Of a stretch of 15,586 nucleotides of DNA, positions 7,636 to 13,855 are shown one piece after another; positions within the stretch are counted from its first letter, which is position 1; each line of letters starts with the position of its first letter. The notes beneath the pieces were generated by a model that made no database searches, was not told the origin of the DNA, and saw only the letters and a program-made list of their open reading frames with translations. The DNA lies in assembly GCA_036501345.1 (NCBI GenBank), contig DASYAN010000171.1, forward strand, positions 1-15,586, in the 5' to 3' direction. A program made the position numbers and the translations under genes. This DNA is from DASYAN01 sp036501345. GTDB lineage: Bacteria; Chloroflexota; Ktedonobacteria; Ktedonobacterales; Ktedonobacteraceae.

Positions 7636-7704
7636 AAGAGCCTAGCCTTATTCAGGCGCATGCCGTAACGGACAGTTTTCAGCTCGGTTTTACATACTAA
7701 GTAT
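7618..7704 (+). ncRNA. Candidate structured RNA downstream of the DUF3800 gene
   Basis: Starting 6 bases after the DUF3800 stop there is dense local pairing. (1) CCACCC 7618-7623 pairs with GGGTGG 7630-7635 (loop 6). (2) GAGC 7638-7641 pairs with GCTC 7682-7685 and encloses two hairpins: GCCT 7645-7648 with AGGC 7654-7657, and TGCCG 7661-7665 with CGG(A)CA 7669-7674, which has one bulged A and a TAA loop. (3) ATACT 7694-7698 and AGTAT 7700-7704 form an 11-base palindrome. The layout, a terminator-like hairpin, then a multibranch element next to a DUF3800 gene, is reminiscent of the DUF3800 RNA motif classes reported from comparative genomics. I cannot run a covariance model, so assignment to a class is unproven. 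It could also be just a 3' UTR. Nothing else is recognised between 7705 and the ccmH start. Confidence 0.42.
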
Positions 7705-7795
7705 ATATTCTTTGGTTCTTGTTGTCAAGTTCTGCAGTGTACATCTGGACAGAGTACAAAAGAAAGAGGAGAAAGAGAAGGGGAAGAAATAAATC

Positions 7796-8341
7796 ATGGC
7801 TATTCGTCGTGTTCGCCGTCCCCCAACTCTTTTGCTTATTTTAGCCGCACTGGCGGTGATAGCAGCAGTTTGGTCAACACTGCTGATTATCAAACCAAAG
7901 CAAGAGACACTTGACCAGCGTGTGAATGACGTAGCATCGCAGTTAAAATGTCCTGTCTGTCAAGGCGAATCAGTAGCAGATTCACAGGCAACTATCGCGC
8001 AACAGATGCGTCAGGTAATTCATGAGCAATTGCAGTCAGGCAAGTCTGAGCAGGACGTTGTTCAGTACTTTATACGTAGCTATGGTGACCAGATTGTCTG
8101 GTTGCCGCCCTGGCAGGGCTTTAGCTTGCTAGCCTGGCTTGTACCAATAGTTTTTTTGCTGGGTGGTGCAGTGTTGGTGTTTATCGTGCTGCGTGAATGG
8201 AGAGTTGGCATTGCAGCGGTAGAAGCAAACAAAACAGCTCATCACGAAAGTGAGGTTGTGTTGGATGCGGATCTGGAACAATATCGTGCACAGCTTGAAG
8301 CGGAGTTGGCTGAGGAAGATTCACTATTTAGACACTTATAG
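7796..8341 (+). CDS. ccmH: Cytochrome c maturation thioredoxin-like reductase CcmH
   Basis: A 181-residue membrane protein of the CcmH/CycL/NrfF family. An N-terminal helix (about 12-32) is followed by a short helical domain on the outer face with the diagnostic L-K-C52-P-V-C55-Q-G-E-S motif, then the IVWLPPWQGF turn, and a second membrane helix at about 103-129. The C-terminal tail (about 130-181) is charged and helical, longer than in minimal CcmH proteins. The CxxC pair exchanges disulfides with apocytochrome c and holds it for haem attachment by CcmF. A purine-rich ribosome region (GAAGGGG) lies upstream of the ATG at 7796. The gene is separated from ccmF by the DUF3800 insertion but is itself intact. 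Its presence alongside a Cys-type CcmE is unusual. Confidence 0.93.
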   Translation: MAIRRVRRPPTLLLILAALAVIAAVWSTLLIIKPKQETLDQRVNDVASQLKCPVCQGESVADSQATIAQQMRQVIHEQLQSGKSEQDVVQYFIRSYGDQIVWLPPWQGFSLLAWLVPIVFLLGGAVLVFIVLREWRVGIAAVEANKTAHHESEVVLDADLEQYRAQLEAELAEEDSLFRHL

Positions 8342-8356
8342 AATGGAAGTAAACTA

Positions 8357-8719
8357 ATGGCAATTGGACTAGCTATTGTATTAGGACTGGTGGCGCTGAT
8401 ATTTGTACTATCTCCTCTCTTTCGCCATTTGCAGGGAGGTGAACAAAATGTAGTAATGATTATCAATCCGAATGAGGACGATATAGTCTCTTCTCCAGAG
8501 GAGATTGAGCAAGCTGCGCGTGTTGCTCTACAAGACGTAGAACTGGATTACCAGCTTGGCAATATTGAGGAGCCTGACTACCGTACTTTGCGTGAACAAC
8601 ACATGCGAGATGCACTGATTGCTTTCAAATCGCGCTCTGAGCGTGTGCAGAAAATTGATCGGGAGATCGAAGCACAGGTGCGTAGACTGAAGGATAATTA
8701 TGAGCAAGCGAATCCCTAA
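8357..8719 (+). CDS. CcmI-like membrane-anchored coiled-coil protein
   Basis: A 120-residue protein with one N-terminal membrane helix (about 2-22) followed by a charged, strongly helical cytoplasmic domain. The segment around residues 55-90 (ALQDVELDYQLGNIEEPDY, then RTLREQ) has the D-x-x-x-G-x-x-x-x-x-DY-x-x-LR spacing seen in the short N-terminal region of CcmI-type cytochrome c biogenesis proteins. The large TPR apocytochrome-binding domain of proteobacterial CcmI is absent. The ATG at 8357 has GGAAG 8 bases upstream and lies 15 bases after the ccmH stop. Its 3' end overlaps the next gene by 20 bases, implying translational coupling. Function as an assembly partner of CcmH/CcmF is inferred from position and shape. 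Confidence 0.7.
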   Translation: MAIGLAIVLGLVALIFVLSPLFRHLQGGEQNVVMIINPNEDDIVSSPEEIEQAARVALQDVELDYQLGNIEEPDYRTLREQHMRDALIAFKSRSERVQKIDREIEAQVRRLKDNYEQANP

Positions 8720-9938
8720 TACAGTCTTCCTGGCCTCTATTCTCATCTTATTGCTATCAATGTTGATGAGTGTTCCTGCCTATGCCGCAGGCACTGGTCA
8801 TATTACTGGTCAGTTGCTAGATGGAAGCAACCACAATGCTCCGCTAGCAAGTCAGCAAGTCACCTTGCAGATGGCTGAAGGAAACAAGACAAGCGATCTG
8901 GCAACTGCCACAACAGATGCGCAGGGTAATTTCTCATTCGATAATCTATCAACCGATAAAACAATCAGTTATGCAGTTTATATTCGTTATCAGGGAGCAC
9001 AGTATGTAAGTAATCTCGTGACCCTGGATAGCAATCCAGCACCACATATCAACCTCACCGTTTATCAGGCCACGCAGAAATCGGACAATGTTGCGATTGT
9101 TGATGCTAGCGTGCTTATACATGAGCCCAATGTGCAAAAGGGAACATTAACCATTTCTGAAATTTTTTCGTTTATGAACCTGGACACTCATGCTTACGTT
9201 GGCTCACTCAAGGCCAACAATGGTCCACCAAACGCTCTATTATTCTCATTGCCACCGAATACAAGCAACATTTCGTTAGGAGAGGGCTTCTCCGGCTACC
9301 ATGTGATACAGGTAGATCGTGGTTTCGCCTCCGATGCTGCCATTTTGCCGGGACAGAATGAATTTTCCTTCTCATTTGACGTTCCATACAATGCGGAGGT
9401 ATTTGATCTGAACTATGTCACGATGTACCCAACCGTCTCGCTTACCTTTCTGGTACCGCCCGATATCCATGCGGAGTCGCAGGCATTGAGTGCGCAAGGG
9501 ACAGTTTCTGCTAATGATCAACACCTCTATAACAGTTTGGTCGGCAAGACAGTTCCTAGCCATACCCAGATCCAGATACAGCTTGAAGGTCTGACAGTGC
9601 CTTCATCCTCGGATAGTCCGTTGAATGGTGCTGTCGTTTGGCCAATTGTGGCAATAGTATTGATGGCAGGCATTATATCAGTGACATGGTTTCTTTTACT
9701 AGTAAAGCGCCGTCGGTCAACTGCTCAATTTCAAAAGGGGCGTGAACCTAGTCGTAAGAGGGCGGCCAAAGCTAAGACTACTCAAACATCCACTGCGCCA
9801 GCGGATCGTAAGCAGAAACTTTTAGAAGAGCTACTTGCATTGGATCAGGCGTATGAAGCAGGTGAGCTGAGCAAAACTATCTATCAGGAGCAGCGAGGCA
9901 AAACGAAGGCTCGCCTTCGTTCTTTGATGGAAATTTAA
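8700..9938 (+). CDS. Secreted, C-terminally anchored carboxypeptidase-regulatory-like protein with SHOCT-like tail
   Basis: A 412-residue protein. Residues 1-29 form a signal peptide with an A-Y-A cleavage site. Residues about 30-115 look like a carboxypeptidase-regulatory / transthyretin-like beta-sandwich (HITGQLLDG, TTDAQGNFSFDNL). A second beta-rich extracytoplasmic domain runs to about 300. A single helix (about 310-334) anchors it, followed by a basic cytoplasmic tail. The last 40 residues (KLLEELLALDQAYEAGELS and onward) form a short helical SHOCT/CcmI-like motif resembling that in the preceding gene. It starts 20 bases inside the ccmI-like gene with AAGGA 6 bases before the ATG. Its place between ccmH/I and ccmA/B/C suggests an accessory to cytochrome c assembly, perhaps a scaffold on the outer face; I know no experimentally defined role. 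It is the last gene before the Rpn insertion. Confidence 0.75.
   Translation: MSKRIPNTVFLASILILLLSMLMSVPAYAAGTGHITGQLLDGSNHNAPLASQQVTLQMAEGNKTSDLATATTDAQGNFSFDNLSTDKTISYAVYIRYQGAQYVSNLVTLDSNPAPHINLTVYQATQKSDNVAIVDASVLIHEPNVQKGTLTISEIFSFMNLDTHAYVGSLKANNGPPNALLFSLPPNTSNISLGEGFSGYHVIQVDRGFASDAAILPGQNEFSFSFDVPYNAEVFDLNYVTMYPTVSLTFLVPPDIHAESQALSAQGTVSANDQHLYNSLVGKTVPSHTQIQIQLEGLTVPSSSDSPLNGAVVWPIVAIVLMAGIISVTWFLLLVKRRRSTAQFQKGREPSRKRAAKAKTTQTSTAPADRKQKLLEELLALDQAYEAGELSKTIYQEQRGKTKARLRSLMEI
9902..9921 (+). terminator. 8-bp perfect hairpin inside the end of the preceding coding region
   Basis: AACGAAGG 9902-9909 pairs exactly with CCTTCGTT 9914-9921 around a CTCG loop, followed by CTTTG. It is inside the last codons of the carboxypeptidase-regulatory-like gene, just before the boundary with the Rpn gene. 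It may reduce readthrough, but the weak T tail and coding location make coincidence possible. Confidence 0.25.
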
Positions 9939-9998
9939 TAGTATGAGCTATATAGCCCATATTTCTCCTTAAATATTATTGTATGCGAAGATGATGTG

Positions 9999-10007
9999 TG
10001 TTATACT
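9999..10007 (+). promoter_or_regulatory. Candidate extended -10 promoter for the Rpn gene
   Basis: TG-N-TATACT at 9999-10007 has an extended -10 element. A poor -35 (TTGTAT, 9979-9984) lies 17 bases upstream. A perfect TATAAT at 10031-10036 lacks a -35. The 180-base gap at 9939-10118 contrasts with the tightly packed ccm genes, so an own promoter for the Rpn gene is expected. Confidence 0.35.
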
Positions 10008-10118
10008 CGTGGCAGAAGCATATCTATCTGTATAATAGTTATGCATGTAAATATCTCCCGTAGGCAATATCGCTGTAATCGTATTGTAGAATGATTAAGC
10101 CAATGCGCACTGGAAGAG

Positions 10119-11147
10119 ATGAGAGTGGAAAGGGATAAGATAGCATTGAATGCAAAAGATGGTAAACGATCGAGGAATAAACAGGGGCACAGACCGCAAG
10201 AGCAGAAAACACCTTCGGAACCCCAGCCCAAGGAGGATGCTCAGCCGTTCGACAACCTTAGCAAAGCCTTATTTGGGCTAGACGGAGCTCAAATCATCCC
10301 TGAATTGCTAGCTGGCGTACAGGTGGTGGATGCACAGAATGTTGAGATAGACCGTAGCAAACTCAGGGCTGATCTCGTATTTAAGATCCTTTACAAAGGT
10401 CTAGTAGCGATCCTCAATCTTGAATTGCAAAGTGGCGCAGATCCTACTATGGGTTCTAGGTTGCTACAATATCTGGCTGGACTACACGACTTCTACAAGA
10501 GGCTGCCTGTTCTGTGTGTGGTGATCTATCTATTCAGATGCCAAGTAGAGATGCCGCCTTATATCATTGAATGTGCTGATAAAAGGTCTATTGTGTTCGA
10601 CTATGATGTGATCCGGTTGTGGGAAGTTGAGAGCGAATGGATTATCAAAAGACGAATTATTCCTCTGTATATCCTGCTGCCGGGTACCAAATCACCTCAG
10701 GCGGTTCTTTTGAAGCAAGCACTTCATGAGATGGGTCAGGTATATGATCGTCCGCAACTTGCATATCGTTTCGTCTGGTTCTACCATATATTGCGTAGAA
10801 CGGATACAATGTCTGAAGAAGACAAACGCATCATCGCGAAGGAGTTGAGAATGCAATTCGACTACAGAGAACTGGTCCAAGATGATCCAGTCATCCAAGA
10901 ACTCTTTGCCGAAGAGAGAACTGAAGGGAGAGCTGAGGGTAAAATTGAGGGCTTACAAGAAGCTATCTTGAGGATTCTGAATGCTCGTTTTCCTGTCTTG
11001 GCAACTACACCCCAAGTACAGCAAGCAGTTGCAACCATTCAGGATGCAGAAAAGCTTGATCTAATTCTTCAAGCCCTCCTTCTTGCCTCAGATGAACAAA
11101 CAGTCCGTAGCTTGTTAAAGCTTCCTATCCAGGGAGATCTTCTCTGA
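10119..11147 (+). CDS. Rpn-family PD-(D/E)xK nuclease / putative transposase-like protein
   Basis: A 342-residue protein. After a basic, low-complexity N-terminal tail (about 1-42) comes a Rpn/YhgA-type nuclease domain with D85 in KLRADLVFKI and E102-L-Q104 in LNLELQSGAD, the D...ExQ variant of the PD-(D/E)xK site, followed by MGSRLLQYLAGLHDFY. The C-terminal domain (about 245-342) has the EGRAEGKIEGLQ linker and a helical bundle. In this family the nuclease nicks DNA and the C-terminal domain controls oligomerisation; enterobacterial relatives have been linked to recombination and phage defence. ATG at 10119 has its GGAAG too close; GTG at 10125 has better spacing and is a real alternative. 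The gene interrupts the ccm cluster, and its C-terminal domain is repeated at the front of ccmA. The N-terminal tail looks variable and may be non-functional. Confidence 0.85.
   Translation: MRVERDKIALNAKDGKRSRNKQGHRPQEQKTPSEPQPKEDAQPFDNLSKALFGLDGAQIIPELLAGVQVVDAQNVEIDRSKLRADLVFKILYKGLVAILNLELQSGADPTMGSRLLQYLAGLHDFYKRLPVLCVVIYLFRCQVEMPPYIIECADKRSIVFDYDVIRLWEVESEWIIKRRIIPLYILLPGTKSPQAVLLKQALHEMGQVYDRPQLAYRFVWFYHILRRTDTMSEEDKRIIAKELRMQFDYRELVQDDPVIQELFAEERTEGRAEGKIEGLQEAILRILNARFPVLATTPQVQQAVATIQDAEKLDLILQALLLASDEQTVRSLLKLPIQGDLL
10851..11147 (+). CDS. Candidate intragenic C-terminal Rpn protein (RpnS-like)
   Basis: Inside the Rpn gene an in-frame ATG at 10851 (codon 245) is preceded by a consensus AAGGAG at 10839-10844 with 6-base spacing, better than the signal at the gene's own start. 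It would give a 98-residue protein of just the C-terminal domain (MQFDYRELVQDD and onward). Enterobacterial rpn genes are reported to make such a short product from an internal start, which blocks the toxic full-length nuclease. Here this is a prediction from the start signal and domain boundary; the AAGGAG also encodes A-K-E and could be coincidental. Confidence 0.45.
   Translation: MQFDYRELVQDDPVIQELFAEERTEGRAEGKIEGLQEAILRILNARFPVLATTPQVQQAVATIQDAEKLDLILQALLLASDEQTVRSLLKLPIQGDLL
10867..11110 (+). repeat. Direct repeat, copy 1 (Rpn C-terminal domain)
   Basis: This 244-base stretch matches 11218-11485 with about 84% identity by hand count (38 mismatches outside one 24-base indel). It encodes RELVQDDPVIQELF through the end helices of the Rpn protein. 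Divergence is moderate, so the duplication is not very recent, and differences preserve the reading frame. Confidence 0.9.
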
Positions 11148-11174
11148 ACAGAGCAAATTTGAGGTATAAGATAA

Positions 11175-12203
11175 TTGGACGATTTATACTTGCAATTGAT
11201 GAACAAGGAAATAATGAGAGAACTGGTCAAAGATGATCCAATCGTCCAGGAACTCTTTGCCAAGCGTAAGGCTGAAGGGAGAGCTGAGGGTAAAGCCGAA
11301 GGGAGAGCTGAGGGTAAAATTGAGGGCTTACAAGAAGCTATCCTGGAGATCCTGAATGCTCGTTTTCCTGCCTTGGCAGCCACATCCCAAGTGCGACAGG
11401 CGGTTGCCTCTATTGAGGACCCTGAAAAGCTTGATCTAATTCTCCAAGCCCTACTTGCTGCCTCAGATGAACAAATAGTTCGTAGGCTAATACCAGTTCG
11501 TAGTCCATCCGTAGAAATATGCCAGCTCAAAAAGAGCTTTGGGCTAAAGCCCATCTTGCGTAGTGTGGATCTGACTCTCCAACAAGGACAACGGATGGCT
11601 CTGTTGGGCGCAAATGGTGCAGGCAAGACCACTATCTTGCGCATTCTTGCAGGCTTGATTAAGCCAAGTGCAGGTACTGTTTCCGTCCTTGGACTAGATA
11701 TTATACAGGATGTCCAGCAGATTCGCCGTTGTGTTGGTTTCGTTGGTCATAAGCCTTACCTCTACGAAGAGTTGACGATATTGGAGAACCTGCTCTTCTT
11801 TGCTCGTATGTATACTGTTCCACACGGGCAGGAGCGGGTGCGTGAACTCGTGCGGCATGTTGGTCTGGAGAGACGCATGCATGAACGGGTTGGAGCACTC
11901 TCGCGTGGACAGGTTCAGCGTGTGGCCTGGGCCCGTGCTCTGTTGCATGTTCCACGCCTTCTGCTCCTTGACGAACCTGATACTGGCTTGGATCGAGATG
12001 GAGGCGAACTGATAGATGCTTTGCTCACCGAACACATTGCTACAGGTGGTAGCATCCTCTTTACCACACACCTGCTTGAGCGTGTGTTACAGCAGAGTGA
12101 CCGCATTGTGATCCTAGGAAATGGTCGTGTTGTCTATAATAGAGAGATAGCAGGCCTGGAGCTTGATGAACTACAGCGAAGATATCGAGAGGTGACAAGT
12201 TGA
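11175..12203 (+). CDS. ccmA: Haem exporter ATPase CcmA fused to an Rpn C-terminal domain
   Basis: A 342-residue chimera. Residues about 1-103 are a copy of the Rpn C-terminal domain (RELVKDDPIVQELF, EGRAEGK repeats, EGLQEAIL). Residues about 112-342 are a complete CcmA ABC ATPase: Walker A G145-A-N-G-A-G-K151-T-T, signature L242-S-R-G-Q246, Walker B LLLLD266-E267-P-D, and H-loop H299. CcmA with CcmB drives release of haem-loaded CcmE from CcmC. Between the end of the Rpn part and the ABC domain there is no in-frame ATG, GTG or TTG before the inside of the ABC fold, so the fusion appears to be the only way to translate CcmA. The start is ambiguous: TTG 11175 (GAGG 10 bases upstream), ATG 11199, or ATG 11214 (AAGGAA 3 bases upstream); all include the Rpn segment. 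The stop overlaps the TTG of ccmB. Confidence 0.9.
   Translation: MDDLYLQLMNKEIMRELVKDDPIVQELFAKRKAEGRAEGKAEGRAEGKIEGLQEAILEILNARFPALAATSQVRQAVASIEDPEKLDLILQALLAASDEQIVRRLIPVRSPSVEICQLKKSFGLKPILRSVDLTLQQGQRMALLGANGAGKTTILRILAGLIKPSAGTVSVLGLDIIQDVQQIRRCVGFVGHKPYLYEELTILENLLFFARMYTVPHGQERVRELVRHVGLERRMHERVGALSRGQVQRVAWARALLHVPRLLLLDEPDTGLDRDGGELIDALLTEHIATGGSILFTTHLLERVLQQSDRIVILGNGRVVYNREIAGLELDELQRRYREVTS
11218..11485 (+). repeat. Direct repeat, copy 2 (fused to ccmA)
   Basis: The second copy of the Rpn C-terminal domain. It differs from copy 1 by a 24-base insertion made of an internal tandem duplication: unit 1 at 11271-11294 and unit 2 at 11295-11318, identical except for one base (GCT/GCC). 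Each unit encodes A-E-G-R-A-E-G-K. The repeat ends about 25 bases before the start of the CcmA ABC domain. Confidence 0.9.
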
Positions 12204-12874
12204 CGGAAATGCGCATCTTTCTCTCACAGGTGATTGCGATCCTGTGGAAGGATATCCGCTACGAATTGCGCAGTAAACAGACCTGGCTTGGCATGGGTAT
12301 GTTTGCTTTGCTTGTCCTTGTCATCTTTAATTTTACCTTTGATTTGCGTGTAGATAACGTCTCTGCCGTTGCACCTGGAGTACTCTGGATCGCTTTTATC
12401 TTTGCCAGCCTGCTAGGATTAGGTCGTACACTTGCTGCGGAACGCGAACAAAGCTCGATGGATCGCCTGCTGCTCTGTCCAGTTAATCGTAAAGCCATCT
12501 ACCTTGCCAAACTGCTAGGGAATTTGCTATTTATTGGAGTAGTAGAAATCGTGGCTTTACCCGTCTATGCGTTACTCTTCAACGTACCGTTACCTGCTGC
12601 ACTACTATTGATCGTATTGCTAGGCACACTTGGAATTGCCACTATTGGAACCTTATTTTCAGTCATGGCGGCTGCAACACGTGCACGAGAATTGTTGCTA
12701 CCCATCCTCGTATTTCCATTGATTGTTCCGGTTGTGATCAGTGTGATTCAGGCAACGCAACAGTTAATGGTGCCTACAGTAAATGAACCGCCATGGATAG
12801 GCTTACTGATTGCCTTTGACATCATTTTCTTGAGCATCTCAATGCTCACCTTTCAATATGTTATTGAGGAATAA
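12200..12874 (+). CDS. ccmB: Haem exporter membrane protein CcmB
   Basis: A 224-residue integral membrane protein with six predicted helices, the permease partner of CcmA. The family signature is the N-terminal WKDIRYELRSK segment followed by the helix-loop LLGLGRTLAAEREQSSMDRLLLCP, with the pattern E-R-E-x-x-x-M-D-R-L-L-L-x-P typical of CcmB. The TTG at 12200 overlaps the ccmA stop (TTGA) and has GAGAGGTGA ending about 5 bases upstream. An in-frame ATG at 12209 would be too far from that site, so TTG is preferred. The coupling suggests CcmA (with its extra domain) and CcmB are made in equal amounts. No truncation is seen. Confidence 0.93.
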   Translation: MTEMRIFLSQVIAILWKDIRYELRSKQTWLGMGMFALLVLVIFNFTFDLRVDNVSAVAPGVLWIAFIFASLLGLGRTLAAEREQSSMDRLLLCPVNRKAIYLAKLLGNLLFIGVVEIVALPVYALLFNVPLPAALLLIVLLGTLGIATIGTLFSVMAAATRARELLLPILVFPLIVPVVISVIQATQQLMVPTVNEPPWIGLLIAFDIIFLSISMLTFQYVIEE

Positions 12875-12907
12875 TATTTCCGGGTTATCCCATTTGGGAG
12901 TTGATAT

Positions 12908-13669
12908 ATGGCTTTAACGAAACAAGCAACCAGCATTGTGTCTTCCGCTGAGGAGCATACAAACGATGTCGATAGAGAGAGTCCAGCTCGCTTACCAATT
13001 GCTGCATCCTTAATCCTAGGTGGACTATCCTGCATTGGTATGCTGGCATCAATCTGGCTCATCTTCTTTTACACTCCGATCGATGCATTACAAGGAGTGA
13101 CGCAACGTATCTTCTATTTCCATGTGCCCACAGCCTGGGTAGGTATGTCCGCATTCGTTGTTATGACGATTGCTGGCATTATCTACTTGATTAAGCCTGA
13201 TGAACGACTGGATTGGATTGCTCGAGCCTCTGGGGAGATTGGAGCTGTCTTTCTGACATTCCTACTTATTACAGGATCACTGTGGGGTAAACCAATTTGG
13301 GGTGCCTGGTGGGTCTGGGACCCCAAACTTACAGCTGCACTTATTCTCTGGTTTATGTTCATTGGCTATCTCATGTTACGTAGTTATATGGGTCGTACTG
13401 CCGAGAGTGCCCGTATAGGAGCGGTATGGAGTGTTGTGGGAGTGATCGATGTTCCCATCATTTACTTCTCGGTACTCTGGTGGCGTGGACAGCATCCTGG
13501 TCCGCAGATTACGTCTGATGGAGGCTTGCCACCTGCCGCTGTGCTAACGTTGATGGTTTCGCTAGCAACCTTTACTCTATTGTACTGTTTCTTGATGGTG
13601 CTGGTTTATCAATTACAACGTTTGCAAACGCAGGCGCAACGTTTGCGTGCCATCGTTGAATTTGAATAG
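12908..13669 (+). CDS. ccmC: Haem transporter/lyase CcmC
   Basis: A 253-residue membrane protein with a roughly 30-residue polar N-terminal tail and six predicted helices. It presents haem to CcmE. Diagnostic residues are present: H72 in FYFHVPTAW and H196 in WWRGQHP, separated by 124 residues exactly as the two axial histidines of E. coli CcmC (60 and 184). The WWD motif is W131-G-A-W-W-V-W-D138-P-K-L-T. The ATG has GGGAG about 8 bases upstream. A small hairpin (TCCC 12888-12891 with GGGA 12896-12899) could partly cover that ribosome site. It lies 33 bases after ccmB and 15 bases before the ccmD-like gene. Confidence 0.95.
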   Translation: MALTKQATSIVSSAEEHTNDVDRESPARLPIAASLILGGLSCIGMLASIWLIFFYTPIDALQGVTQRIFYFHVPTAWVGMSAFVVMTIAGIIYLIKPDERLDWIARASGEIGAVFLTFLLITGSLWGKPIWGAWWVWDPKLTAALILWFMFIGYLMLRSYMGRTAESARIGAVWSVVGVIDVPIIYFSVLWWRGQHPGPQITSDGGLPPAAVLTLMVSLATFTLLYCFLMVLVYQLQRLQTQAQRLRAIVEFE

Positions 13670-13684
13670 AAGAGGTTATTATCA

Positions 13685-13855
13685 ATGCAAGAATCTACTT
13701 ATCTAATCATTGCCTATGCCATAGTATGGCTCGGTCTGTTTGCCTATCTCGCCTTTCTGGCTATGCGTATTCGCGGCGTACAGACTGAATTGGCAGCTGT
13801 AGAAGAGCTGATGCGTGAGTCTCAAGAAAAGAGGGATGGCAAAGATGGCAACTAA
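13685..13855 (+). CDS. ccmD: CcmD-like small membrane protein
   Basis: A 56-residue protein translated from ATG 13685 with AGAGG about 9 bases upstream (13670-13674). Residues about 6-27 form one membrane helix (YLIIAYAIVWLGLFAYLAF), followed by a basic R-I-R and a charged helical cytoplasmic tail ending K-D-G-N. Size, topology and position right after ccmC match CcmD, which stabilises the CcmC-CcmE-haem complex and helps release it to CcmAB. Sequence conservation in CcmD is low, so the call depends mostly on context. The 3' end overlaps the start of the next gene by 11 bases. Confidence 0.78.
   Translation: MQESTYLIIAYAIVWLGLFAYLAFLAMRIRGVQTELAAVEELMRESQEKRDGKDGN

Noticed and set aside
6661..7677. 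A 14-base identity (CGTAACGGACAGTT) between ccmF (6661-6674) and the candidate RNA (7664-7677), suggesting the RNA targets or derives from ccmF.
   Set aside because: A rough estimate gives about half an exact 14-mer pair by chance in a window this long, and both are on the same strand so the RNA would not pair with ccmF mRNA.
7738..7758. TGTAC/GTACA inverted repeat between the DUF3800 module and ccmH, considered as a module boundary.
   Set aside because: Only 5-bp arms and no matching sequence at the other end of the insertion.
11069..11644. A 191-codon minus-strand open frame across the Rpn/ccmA junction with SALPSALPSAL repeats.
   Set aside because: The repeat is just the reverse reading of the EGRAEGK repeat in the sense gene; no start signal or domain.
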